From positions 1 to 64,000 of the forward strand of contig MVBO01000020.1 of NCBI GenBank assembly GCA_002261195.1: a stretch of 64,000 nucleotides of DNA. Direction: 5' to 3'. A program made the position numbers and the translations under genes. Positions 33,362 to 43,091 of the stretch are shown in pieces. Position 1 is the first letter of the stretch. Every line of letters starts with the position of its first letter. This stretch comes from Bifiguratus adelaidae (taxonomy: Eukaryota; Mucoromycota; Endogonomycetes; Endogonales). The notes beneath the pieces are model-generated. The model was not told the DNA's origin. It saw only the letters and a list, made by a program, of their open reading frames with translations, and searched no databases.

Positions 33362-33820
33362 ATGCCTACTGTAGCAAGGCGACTGCTTACATTGCGGACT
33401 TTGCCAACCGAGATCTTAGAAATGATCGCGCTTGAAGTTGCCAGTCTCGGGTAGGAAACTTACAAATCATTCCACATTGGCATCAGCGTTTTCGTTGATT
33501 TGCTAGAGTCGGACCGCCTACGGTGGCTGACTTTCGACAGACTCCATGTGATGCCGCTGCAGCACGAAATCAACTCGCGTTCTAGAGCCATTCCGTTACG
33601 GCTGCCTCTTCTACCCGAGCGAAGAGTTTTTCTGGGCCATGACCTGGAGAAGCATGACTTAATTATCCGGTACTTTTCCGCTTACATCCGCCACCAAGTT
33701 GCACCTGGAAAAGGCTTGTATCTGGACGCGATGACTTATCTTATCTCGGCAATCGTGTTGGGAGTGAATTTTGCGCAGTGCTGCTTTGCCTTTGGACAAG
33801 CTCAACTATCAAAAAAATAA
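33362..33820 (+). pseudogene. Possible F-box-like gene remnant
   Basis: The first frame from ATG at 33362 reads LPTEILEMIALEVASL, typical of the first helix of an F-box. A GT-AG intron (about 33452-33506) can then lead into either of two frames. One gives VADFRQTPCDAAAARNQLAF, which resembles the rest of an F-box but stops immediately. The other gives a 106-codon frame with no family resemblance. The conflict between frames suggests a decayed F-box gene or an incorrect exon join. Low confidence. Confidence 0.3.
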
Positions 33821-35054
33821 ATGATGCGACTTGCAATTACATATGATCGCCTTATCGAGCATGTCCTTGATAAGGAGGAGAGACTCTTGTTGGGAATTGA
33901 TATAGAATTGAACGTCATAAAGCCACAATTGGGACGTTACGAAACAAATTCAACAGCCGTGCAAGCGAGTCGCTGTATGCCTTGAGGTTGCATTGTCCCC
34001 ACAACAGCAGTGCACACCCTCACGAAGCCGTCTACTCTCGAAAAAATGTTGTATGAACGCCATACCTCGGTCGTCCTTGAAGCAAATTGACCTGTGTATG
34101 TCAACAATCGCTTGCCTTTCTTAGACATGCATGGGCATATGCGAAAGCTTTCAATTATGTTTGGATTGTTTTGCAGGGTGAAGGCTTTCTCCGTATAGCA
34201 CTTCTCTATGAGGAATATGATTTCTACCGTGGCAGAGGGTATTTAAAATATAAATTAGAAGGAGCGGTCTGTCCACACAGCGTCAGTTGCCAGTCTCCAG
34301 TTGTCCGATAGGGTGACGGGTCTGAGCTCTGACGAATGGCTCGGATTGATCGAAACCCAGAGCATAAGACATCGACTACAGAAAGACAATCGCATACGCC
34401 ACCATGCATACAGCCTCAGCATTTCTTCTGGTACCGATTTCCGCCACGAGATCGAGGACATTCATCATAGTTAAGCTCCTACCGAGTATTATGATATAAA
34501 CGCAGCATCTATCAGTGGCGACACCAAACATCAATCCAAGGGTGTGGCGCAAACGCCGCAATCCTGGTCCAATAGAAACGCGTTCCAACATCGATCCCAT
34601 TGTTTCGAGAGGAAGGGGTCATTTCCCCTAACCCTACATAACTCCCTCAACGGCAATTCGGAGGTCAATTTCAACGGGCCTTCCGTTTTCCCCAGCCGAA
34701 GGGTTTTTTTGCGCTGTAAGGCACAATTGCTGGTAGAACATAATTCAATGAGCGAGAGGCGAAGAAAGTGTGGCCAACCTAGGGGTTAGAGCACGAGGAT
34801 CAATACCCATGAGCGCATTACCAGCCTCCTATCTCTGTACACACCGTAAACTCAACCCTCCGATGAGGAACAATTAATTCATTTTGCTTTCCAAAGAAGG
34901 AAACCGTTTGATAGTGGGGAGGCCCCTCCTCGCCGCCGTCTAACCGGCTTCCGCGATATATAGGTCGTGGGTTGCTTGACGCACCTCCCACTTTCTTGTC
35001 CATGTCATTATAATCATTGAATCTTCACTTTCTTCATCGTCTGCTATATCTGCA
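33821..35054. other. Gene-poor stretch; TATA box for the next gene
   Basis: No supported coding region. TATATAG at 34957-34963 lies about 92 bp before the ATG at 35055 and is a plausible core promoter. The rest shows only short random ORFs. Confidence 0.4.
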
Positions 35055-35720
35055 ATGGCAGCCTATTCAACCACCACGGTGAGGAATCCTCGCTGTCCTC
35101 ACTTGAAGCGTAAAGTTCGACTACAAACACCACAGTCTATTGCACAAAAGGCATACTCGCTCACTTGCTCCAAGGTTGCGCAGGATGTTGCCTTGCCTCA
35201 TCGACCGGTGTATCACATGCGCGAACGCCTCCTTCTATGCTCCATACTGGACAAGGCGGAACGAATGATCAAGGATTGCCAGCAGGGAGTTGACGCTGAA
35301 GAAGATGCTCGACGAAGGGGCTACGGTGTCTGCACACCTATGCCGAGCGTGCTCAAATACGGATCCGCACCCGACAACACCTCACTGCCCACGTCAGACT
35401 CTTCCTCTACTCGGGACATTTCCGGAACGTCCAACAGTGGCACAAAACGGCAATCTGATAAGTCTCCTTCCCCTTTATCACATCAAATCTCCCTTCCTGT
35501 CTTATCGAGACCTCCCTCTCGATCACCATCACCTCCACTTTCACCATCTAGCATCGCTTCCCCATCCTCACCCTCACCCTCAATATCTCATCTCTCTTCG
35601 CTAGCTTTGCGATTAGACTTGGGTACGGACAAGGCCAACGAGAACTGGCAACATCAACAACCATCTCATCAATCCTCACATCATTTGCGCACAATACCGC
35701 GAAGCATTCTAGCCAATTAA
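35055..35720 (+). CDS. Hypothetical Ser/Pro-rich protein (221 residues)
   Basis: An uninterrupted 221-codon frame with a TATA box 92 bp upstream. The N-terminal half is basic with regular hydrophobic residues (VYHMRERLLLCSILDKAERM) and could form helices. The C-terminal half is a low-complexity Ser/Pro tract (SRPPSRSPSPPLSPSS) rich in potential SP phosphorylation sites. No signal peptide, membrane segment or known domain is visible. Codons of the first 100 residues look like its neighbours, so it is probably a real, fast-evolving fungal protein. Possible roles in regulation or stress are not supported by any motif. Confidence 0.55.
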   Translation: MAAYSTTTVRNPRCPHLKRKVRLQTPQSIAQKAYSLTCSKVAQDVALPHRPVYHMRERLLLCSILDKAERMIKDCQQGVDAEEDARRRGYGVCTPMPSVLKYGSAPDNTSLPTSDSSSTRDISGTSNSGTKRQSDKSPSPLSHQISLPVLSRPPSRSPSPPLSPSSIASPSSPSPSISHLSSLALRLDLGTDKANENWQHQQPSHQSSHHLRTIPRSILAN

Positions 35721-35833
35721 GGGCTGCAATTTCCTTGATGTAATTAGTCGTGTACCACTATCATTGGATTCCTGATCCATGTGTATATACCACTCCCGCG
35801 ATAGAATACATACATTTGCAGCAATAATCTCTT

Positions 35834-37184
35834 CTATTGTGCCGTGTCAAAGGGGAACAAGGTTCCTCCGAACACAAAATGCTGCACAACGGGTAACTTG
35901 CCCAACACTTCTGCTAACCACATCTTGACCATCCCGCCATTGATTTTGTACCATGTCGGTATGGCGGAAATGTCATAGAGCAAGGGTGAATGTTCGGGAA
36001 AAGGACCACGTTTCGTCTGCAGTATACCTGTGCGTGAGATATATGAACCTTTCGTGCGAGCTTACCTCGTAAATGGAAGCAATGGCACCAAAATAAAGGT
36101 AATGGTCCTTGAGTCTCATAACCGTATCCTTGTGCATGACGAGGTCAGGCTTGATCCGGCCCGTCTCTTGTTTGTCAGGAACGGGAGAAGCGTCTAGGGC
36201 ATCCAGAGTACGGTCATCTTGATCAAAGAGTTGAGCAGAGCCCCATAGGTACGGCAAAAAACAATAGTCGTCTAGACCCCAGACACCATGCGAGCCAGCC
36301 GGTTCAAGAGTATACGTTCGTTGTAGACGTCGGGTAATTTCAAAATATCGCGCAAAGATGCGAAGGACACCAGCGGTCCGATCACCGTGATCTACACGGT
36401 CCGACAGATGACTCGGTGCCTGCAGGAACCCAATCATTTCCAGGCCAAACAGCCAGGCAGCAAACGACAATTCATGTCCGGAACCGTAATCGATCCGTAC
36501 CGGATGCCCAAAGCCATTGATCAGGTAGGGTGATAGTTCCGCAATAAGGTCGGGTTGAGCGTACCTGGGTGACAAGAGATGTTGATGTAATTCATGCGAA
36601 CCCTTTAAATCATAATCAACTCTCTGCTACACCTGCTGCATTTGCGCCTCACTTACTTGTGCTAGCCTTGCACTCCATGTACGGAACGCCTTGTTTCCGA
36701 AACGTTGCGGATTATCTTCGGGCGGTATCTCATCAATCCACGTATCCAGCACATCCAACAGCTGGATCACCTTTTGCACATGCTATACAGCATCCATGAA
36801 CGTTTGGCATCCACGTTGACGTATCGGCCTTACCTCGCTTGTCGGTATATCTTGGGTGAGGCGCACGTTCTTGACCGTTTCGTTCCATCCTCGTACGCCG
36901 TCAAGTAACCGTTTCCAGGCAATAGACTTTCTAAACTGCTGCATGTCGGCTTCATTGTGTATCTTTCGAACCGGAGGACTGAAGGTTGTGGATGAGGTCT
37001 CAATGTGAGGTAGCAGGTCGAGAGGAGGGAGTACAGTACGACTTGAAGGTGCAGTGGGAGGTGGAGGACGGAATGTGGTGTTGGGCATGGCGGTGCGAGG
37101 CGGCAGCACCGTCCCGGTGCTTTCGGCCATATGCGCCAATGATCCCGGTCTCGTGGTAGGTACCGGCAAGTCCTTACGTTGCAT
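35834..37184 (-). CDS. PP2A phosphatase activator (PTPA/RRD family)
   Basis: Peptidyl-prolyl isomerase that activates protein phosphatase 2A catalytic subunits. The N-terminal 90 residues are Pro-rich ([19 protein letters not shown]). The PTPA fold starts at [20 protein letters not shown]. Later exons carry [15 protein letters not shown], the signature [39 protein letters not shown] and [19 protein letters not shown]. The end reads [20 protein letters not shown], typical of the family. Three introns are inferred. It is close to yeast Rrd1/Rrd2; the sequence alone does not decide which. The stop at 35834 faces the Ser/Pro-rich gene. Confidence 0.92.
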
Positions 37185-37219
37185 GACAGTGAATAGTATT
37201 TGTTTTTGACCTCTGGATT

Positions 37220-38836
37220 TTACATGACCAGCAATTCTGGATGATTGACATAGTATTCTATCTTCTCCAACAACCTTGGCGCTAATTCACCCTTGCCCGC
37301 TTTCTCATTCACAGCCAACTTGAGAGACACTGTCGAGCGCGGTGAGGAGCCGGCGCGGAGACTTGATTCAACTTGCGCTTTGATGGGGTTGCGAGGAATG
37401 GCTGTGACCGACGGGGTAGATGACAGGAAATCTATAATGTCGATGTTGTTTGATGCTTTGTGGAAAGCTGATGACCTTGGAGAGGATACGCTACTGATAG
37501 AAAGCAGAACTGGCGAGGATGGTGTGCCAGTGGAGAAGCCTGCATTCGAGACACTGAAGGATCCTCCGCGGTATTCCTCAGAGTCTATCGCCGTGTCTGA
37601 TTTTGCAAGTAAGATGGCCACTTGCATGACACCGTTGACCAGGCTTGGGGTAGTGGCTCGAGGCTTGCTACTCACACTGCCAACGAGATAGTCAAAGATC
37701 TCGTCAGATGTTTGAACTGTCTTCAATAAGGGAACATCCTTGAGAGCGAGATCCGTCGCTCTAATAAAGAAGTCGTTGATGGATAGACGCGTACCGAATT
37801 TATCTGCCATCGCTCGTCAGTCCCATGCTTGCACTCAAGTGATTGCCGAAGCACCTACCATTCAAGACCTTGCACAATTTCCGAATCTCATCAATGGAGA
37901 TGACGCGCTCAACCTCGGTCTTTGTGGGTTTTACAGCCTCCTTAACAGTTGCCTTCTTATCAGCAGCTGATGCCACCTTTCTGATCTCGATATTCTTAGG
38001 TCGAGGATCTGTGTTGGGTTTCGGAGCCGGCTTCTTCTTGATGATGCCGAGGTATCCGAGAACATCACCTTTCAAGATACGTCCTCCGGGGCCGGATGCC
38101 TCAATTTGAGACGGATCTTTGATGTGATGGGAGAGAATAAGGTTCATCACAGCCGGTGACAGAGGCTTGGCCAATTTCGATGTGTCAATCTCTAAGTGCG
38201 ACATGGCAGGACCGGCAGTAGATGCGCGACTCTCGGATTGCGCCTTCGTCTGTTCCTTTGCCTTGCCCTCTACATTTTCTAGCACAGACGCATGTGAGTA
38301 CAGCTGTCACGTTGAATCAGAAAAGTCGTGAAATACCTTCAGGGTTGGATTGCGATGGTTTTGCGCCAGCTTCGTCCTTGGGAATCTCAATGTTGGAAAT
38401 ATCATCACCTTCCTCGGCTAGCAAAGCAATCAAGTCATTGACAGCTGCGCGTCTTCCATCCCCGACCTGCCAACACCAGCATAAGTATATCCGGCAAGAC
38501 TGTTCTGAATACAAACCAAAATCTTGGCCAGGACACCATCATCTTGTGCTTCCACATCGATCTGAGCCTTGTCGGTCTCAATTTCGAGCAACACATCTCC
38601 GGCAGCCACAGTATCACCTAAGTCGCATCGTTAGACCCGATTCCAGCTCGCTCCTCGGAACACTTGCCTTCCTTCTTGTTCCACTTGATGATCGTGCCCT
38701 CCGTCATCGTAGGACTCATGGCGGGCATATTGAACTTTGTCATAGCCGCCCGAACGGCCGACGTATGAAATCCGGCTATTGACGTAAGCCTTGGTCACCA
38801 ATGTATCCCACACTTACCTCTCCGAAGAGCAAACAT
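37220..38836 (-). CDS. PDX1: PDX1, E3-binding protein of pyruvate dehydrogenase
   Basis: Non-catalytic subunit that binds dihydrolipoamide dehydrogenase to the E2 core in the mitochondrial matrix. The start MFALRR joins to [10 protein letters not shown] (import presequence), then a lipoyl domain: [20 protein letters not shown], then [20 protein letters not shown] with the lipoyl-lysine in ETDKAQ. An E3-binding domain follows ([37 protein letters not shown]). The C-terminal acyltransferase-like domain is degenerate and lacks the catalytic HxxxDG motif, which separates PDX1 from the E2 enzyme. One intron (38618-38667) is GC-AG. It is divergent from PRP38 with 57 bp between start codons. Confidence 0.88.
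38618..38667 (-). other. GC-AG intron in PDX1
   Basis: On the minus strand the exon ends GGAAG and the intron begins GCAAGT and ends GACTTAG (50 nt). It joins IIKWNKKEG to [18 protein letters not shown], the continuous lipoyl-domain sequence. Confidence 0.87.
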
Positions 38837-38893
38837 GGTCGGAAAGAGTAAAGTTTTGTTGGGGACAGATTTTTCAGCATTGTGACGTGAGCC

Positions 38894-40040
38894 ATGAACA
38901 GTGGTACGGTGGGCGAAGTCTTGTCGGTGCATGGTACGAATCCACAGTTTCTGATTGAGAAGATTATACGGGAGCGCATCTATGATAGTCTCTATTGGAA
39001 AGACGCGTGCTTTGGACTGACAGGTGAGTGATATGGCGAGATCATGGCATCGTGATTAATAACATTTATCATTAGCTGCGACCTTGTTGGACAAGGTGGT
39101 GGAGCTGGATTGCATCGGTGGATTGGTGGCTAACAAGCCAACACCATTTCTATGTCTGACATTGAAGCTCTTGTCACTGCAACCGGAAAAAGAGATTGTG
39201 CTCGAGTACATCAAAAATGAAGACTTCAAGTAAGTCTTTGTGACATGACATGGAGCTGTGCGCTTAATCGTGTCTTTCAAGGTATCTGAGGGCTTTGGGC
39301 GCCTTTTACTTCCGCCTTGTGGGTGCATCGTTGGATATTTACGAAGTGTTGGAGCCTTTGATGACGGATTACCGAAAATTGAGGAAACGAAGCGATGGTA
39401 AGTCATTCTTGAACTCGTAGTTGCATTATCGCTTGCTTTGGGTTGCGTGAGTAACTTATCGCGTCGTAGCTGGGAATGAAATTGTTCACATCGATGAATT
39501 TATCGATCAACTCCTTCGCGAGGAACGCGTGTGTGATGTTATTCTACCGCGACTCACAAAGCGTGAAGCGCTAGAGGAATCAGAAGGCTTACCTCCGCGT
39601 AAGAGTGTGTTGGATGAGCTGCTTGAAAGTGAAGAGGATGAGGATATGGAGAAGGGTGAGTTGAGGACTTTGATCTGTCGTGCAAAGCAGTTGCTGAGTT
39701 TTCTAACGCGGCTGGTTATTCCTTTTCAGCGAATGGACATTCTCCTCGATCAAGATCTGTCTCACCAACGACAAATTCACGGTGGAGAGGCGATGGCTAC
39801 CGTAGCTCTCCATCTAAATCACCATCACCTCGCAGGGGTAACGGTTACCGTAGTCCTCCTTCACGAACACCTTCACCTCGCAGACATCAAGGTTATCGCA
39901 GCCCGCCATCAAGAACTCCCTCCCCTTCTCGGAACAGTACCGGATATCGCAGTCCGCCGTCGCGGACTCCGTCACCATCTGGAAACCGCACGGGATATCG
40001 AAGCCCCCCTTCGCGTACACCTTCACCATCCAGGTCATGA
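38894..40040 (+). CDS. PRP38: PRP38 spliceosomal B-complex factor with RS-repeat tail
   Basis: Prp38 is a tri-snRNP/B-complex protein needed for spliceosome activation. The start MNSGTVGEVLSVHGTNPQFL leads to KIIRERIYDSLYWKDACFGL. Exons then give KPTPFLCLTLKLLSLQPEKE, YIKNEDFKYLRALGAFYF and FIDQLLREERVCDVILPRLT, all as in the family. The C-terminus is an RS-like tail not present in short Prp38 forms, with four near-identical units of GYRSPPSRTPSP ending at 40040. Four GT-AG introns. A TTTTTCAG at 38874-38881, 12 nt before the start codon, may close a 5'UTR intron. Confidence 0.92.
39837..40037 (+). repeat. Tandem RS repeat coding for the PRP38 tail
   Basis: Four consecutive units encode GYRSPPSRTPSP followed by variable linkers (RRHQ, SRNST, SGNRT, SRS). 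Units are 48-54 nt and differ at silent positions, showing selection on the protein repeat. Confidence 0.85.
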
Positions 40041-40098
40041 CATGTACATTATGTAAAGTAGGATCACACATGTATTCATAGGAGAGCTATTCCATTCA

Positions 40099-41592
40099 TC
40101 AATAGAATCGTTCATGTTCCAGCAGTTTTACGGAAGCTTTGTTGGGTATATAGCCCGCGAAACGCAACACGGGCTGAGTACAGTAGAGCGCATCACTCGT
40201 AGCAAACAAGATGCGCGTAGGCGTATGACCGAGCACGAGACGAGCCATCACATACCACATCCAGTTGGGTATGGTGAAAATGTTGCCATTGGTTTTGGAT
40301 TGGGTCAGGATAGGCCGGACCGGAGGTTTCCAAATCTCGGCGTATATGGCGAAGGCACGTTTCAGTAGATTTGCAGTCACTCCTTGGTATTGTGGTGTAC
40401 CCAGATGCAAGTAGTGATGTAGAACGTTGGTGAGGACGACGGCGTCCTCAATTGTGTGGTTGCCGCCTTGTCCCGCGAAGGTAGTCATCTAGAGGATGGT
40501 CAATTGAATTTGCTATGGACATACGTTTTGAAAATACCTTGTTAGCCGCTGAAAGAGAAAAGGTGAATAGAGAAAGCCTAAAATCAAGTCGTGCCTCCTA
40601 CCATCGCCCATGAGAACAATGCGGCTATCATGCCAGGTCTCGTAGAGTTTCTCCTCTAAATTGACCTTGACTAGCGTGATGCCCTGATCCAGTAGTTCAC
40701 CGAGACTCTCTCCAAGACTTGTCCAATTCTGGCGGTACTTCTTCATTTCTGCCCGCGTCAGCGTCTGTCCATTTGGCACCGTCCACGATTGCCCTTTTCG
40801 GCTCTCGAGCCGCGCACATGTAGCAGATTGTGCCATCTTTTTGACGGCCGTAGGTGATGGTCCCACCTTTTGCAACGACAGCCCCAGATCGATAGGTGAG
40901 GGTCCAGTCTCTGGCAGGATCTGGTAAAGAAATTGCCGAGAACCGCACTGTATTCCGAAGGAATGGGCTCCAGATCCGATTTGGGGATAGTCTGAGGGCT
41001 TTTCGTCATCAAGTTATCCAGCATCGCCTGGCGAGTCTTTGACCAAGCACCGTCGGCGCCTACGACAAAGTCACCCGTATACTGAGTATCATCGGCACAT
41101 TGGACGAGAACACCGAAGGCGTTCTCTTGGACCGTTACCACCTTCTTACCCAGGTCAATATACTTATCATCTATTTGTTTCCACAATGTCTGTAACAAGG
41201 TAGATCGGATCACCGAGAGCAACAGGTACCCGTAACTAAGGAGAGTAAATCATGTTAGCGCCTAATCCGGCAATCTGGATCCAAGGCGTACCTGGATCGG
41301 AACTCTCCAAAGTAACTCACAGCAACCCAATGTGCACCTTCCGATCCAAAGATATCTACACCATCGTAATGTGTCCCGACGTGTTCAAGGTCCTCCCAGA
41401 GACCCAACTGCTCAAGGACCCGGAGTCCGTTATGACCGAGAACAATGTTTGAGCCATGGATGCCGGCTTGAGATTGAGATTGGGCTTTTTCAAGGATGAT
41501 TAATTGATGCCAGCTTTGAGAAAGCAGTTGGCGAGAATGAGGCCGCCGACACCGTTGCCCACAATGATGGCCTTGGGCGGGCGGAGAGACAT
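40099..41592 (-). CDS. FAD-dependent monooxygenase (salicylate hydroxylase-like), frame-broken
   Basis: Class A flavoprotein hydroxylase. The start MSLRPPKAIIVGNGVGGLIL has the FAD-binding GxGxxG. Next are LEKAQSQSQAGIHGSNIVL, GHNGLRVLEQLGLWEDL and SYGYLLLSVIRSTLLQ after an intron. The DG motif VVGADGAWSKTRQ and the GD motif SRIVLMGDAANKMTTFAGQG follow. The GD motif is assembled from three exons, the middle one only 11 nt. The C-terminus reads HTIEDAVVLTNVLHHYLHL and ends in a hydrophobic/basic tail. Around 40930 and 40835 the frame must step by one base twice (to ISLPDPARDW, then to LTRAEMKKYRQNW) with no usable intron. The copy is either mutated, mis-sequenced or unusually spliced. Substrate unknown. 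Confidence 0.75.
40538..40548 (-). other. 11-nt micro-exon in the FAD monooxygenase
   Basis: CGGCTAACAAG on the minus strand, bounded by a strong acceptor (TCTCTTTCAG) and a GTATTT donor. It supplies the residues between MGD and MTTFAGQGG, restoring the conserved GD-motif reading GDAANKM. Confidence 0.8.
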
Positions 41593-42233
41593 TGCGGTGA
41601 GGAAGAGGAGAGAGATAGCCTCTGATCGCTGGATTTATCGGGCAAGTCGCTGTTACACGACATGGAACACGGACGTGATACACGCAGCATAGACATCAGA
41701 GATCCGAAGGAACGAAGGTGTCGTTCCACGTTGTAGGTTGCACGAGCCACCACCCATGCTACGGGTGGGAAAGGGTTACATGCTGTATGTACGTGATACA
41801 CCAACTTTTGTCTTCGCTAGCGGTATGGTCGCCGGAACATCAGACGGTTTCCTATATGATGATACAATGGCATATATGCGTAGAATGGCACCATGTTTCT
41901 TGCGCCCATTGCTTGTCATGATAGGTCGGACATTGCTATCGTTCTATAGACATGTTTGGCAGATGACCTATTTTATACAAGTCATTGTTCCTCTCCGTTT
42001 GTCTTTCAACGTTCAATCTCCTTGACAATAGCCTTGGTTGACAGTCTGTCGAACCTGGATAACAGCGCTGAAGGGCCTCATCCCATTTCACTCTGCACAC
42101 CGCGGATCAGAAGTTGTGGTGGGATGGAAGCTAATATGTCGAGCCTGCCATTTCTCGAAAACTCCACACGTGACTCAAGTGAAAGTGAATGTAAAATTGT
42201 TGCGCGGCCAGTCTTCTCTACCGAAGTGAACGC
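41593..42233. other. Divergent intergenic region, monooxygenase / RBM42
   Basis: 641 bp with no supported gene. It should contain both promoters. No clear TATA or repeat. Confidence 0.35.
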
Positions 42234-42995
42234 ATGTCAACGGGACAATCAGGCACTAGCAAGGCTGCTAACGGCTATGCCAATACCACGAGCACTGAAT
42301 CCTACGCAGGGTATACCTATGACCCTACGACAGGCCAATATTACTACTACGATGCGACTACTGGACAATACTACTATCAAGCTGACCAGCCAGCATATGC
42401 TGGATACAACGCCGCAACGGTGACCGATCCCACTGCTTATACCCAATATGGTGCCACGTACAACGCTCCTGGTACCGCCGGATCAACAACGACGACGACC
42501 ACCACCAAGAAGAAGGGGAAGAAGGCAACACAAGAAGAGATTGAACAGAAAAAGAAAAAGCGAGCAGCTACCCGAGTAGCTGGTGGTGAAGTATGGGAGG
42601 ATCCAACATTGCTCGAATGGGATCCAAGTAAGTCAAGAAGCGTCGTTGTAGCTTACTTCTAATGAAGTATTGCAGACGATTTCAGGTTATTCGCAGGCGA
42701 TTTGGGCAACGAAATCACAGACGAAACCTTGCGACAGGCTTTCTCAAAGTATCCAACACTTCAAAAAGTACATGTTGTCCGTGAGAAGCGAACCAATAAG
42801 TCCAAAGGTTATGGCTTCATTTCTTTCAAGAGTGCAGATGACTTTGTGCGCGCGTGGAAAGAAATGAACGGAAAATACGTCGGGAACAGGCCCATTAAGC
42901 TACGAAAGAGTACATGGCAAGAAAGAAACGTGGACGTACGCTTGAAGAAGGAAAGGGAGAAAGGCGCTCCATACACTTATACCAAACTAAAGTAA
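42234..42995 (+). CDS. RBM42: RBM42-like RNA-binding protein (OCRE-like motif + RRM)
   Basis: RBM42 binds mRNA and works with the spliceosome. The N-terminus carries an OCRE-like aromatic repeat (YTYDPTTGQYYYYDATTGQY) followed by Gly/Thr-rich linker and a Lys-rich segment. EVWEDPTLLEWDP precedes a 49-nt intron, then one RRM with RNP2 RLFAGDLGNE and RNP1 KGYGFISFKS. The hallmark C-terminal extension is NGKYVGNRPIKLRKSTWQER, closely matching metazoan and plant RBM42. The C-terminus is basic (VRLKKEREKGAPYTYTKLK). Only one intron. RRM identity is strong. Confidence 0.9.
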
Positions 42996-43091
42996 GCTTC
43001 CACGTTTCGTTGTATCATGTTGCATTGTAATATAGATGAATGTCAATCGTTTATGACGCCATAAGCACTTCAATTGTACACGGTGGAAGTG

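Noticed and set aside
33500-33820. A 106-codon open frame taken as a complete gene
   Set aside because: No family resemblance, no good independent start, and a conflicting F-box-like frame directly upstream; kept only as a possible remnant.
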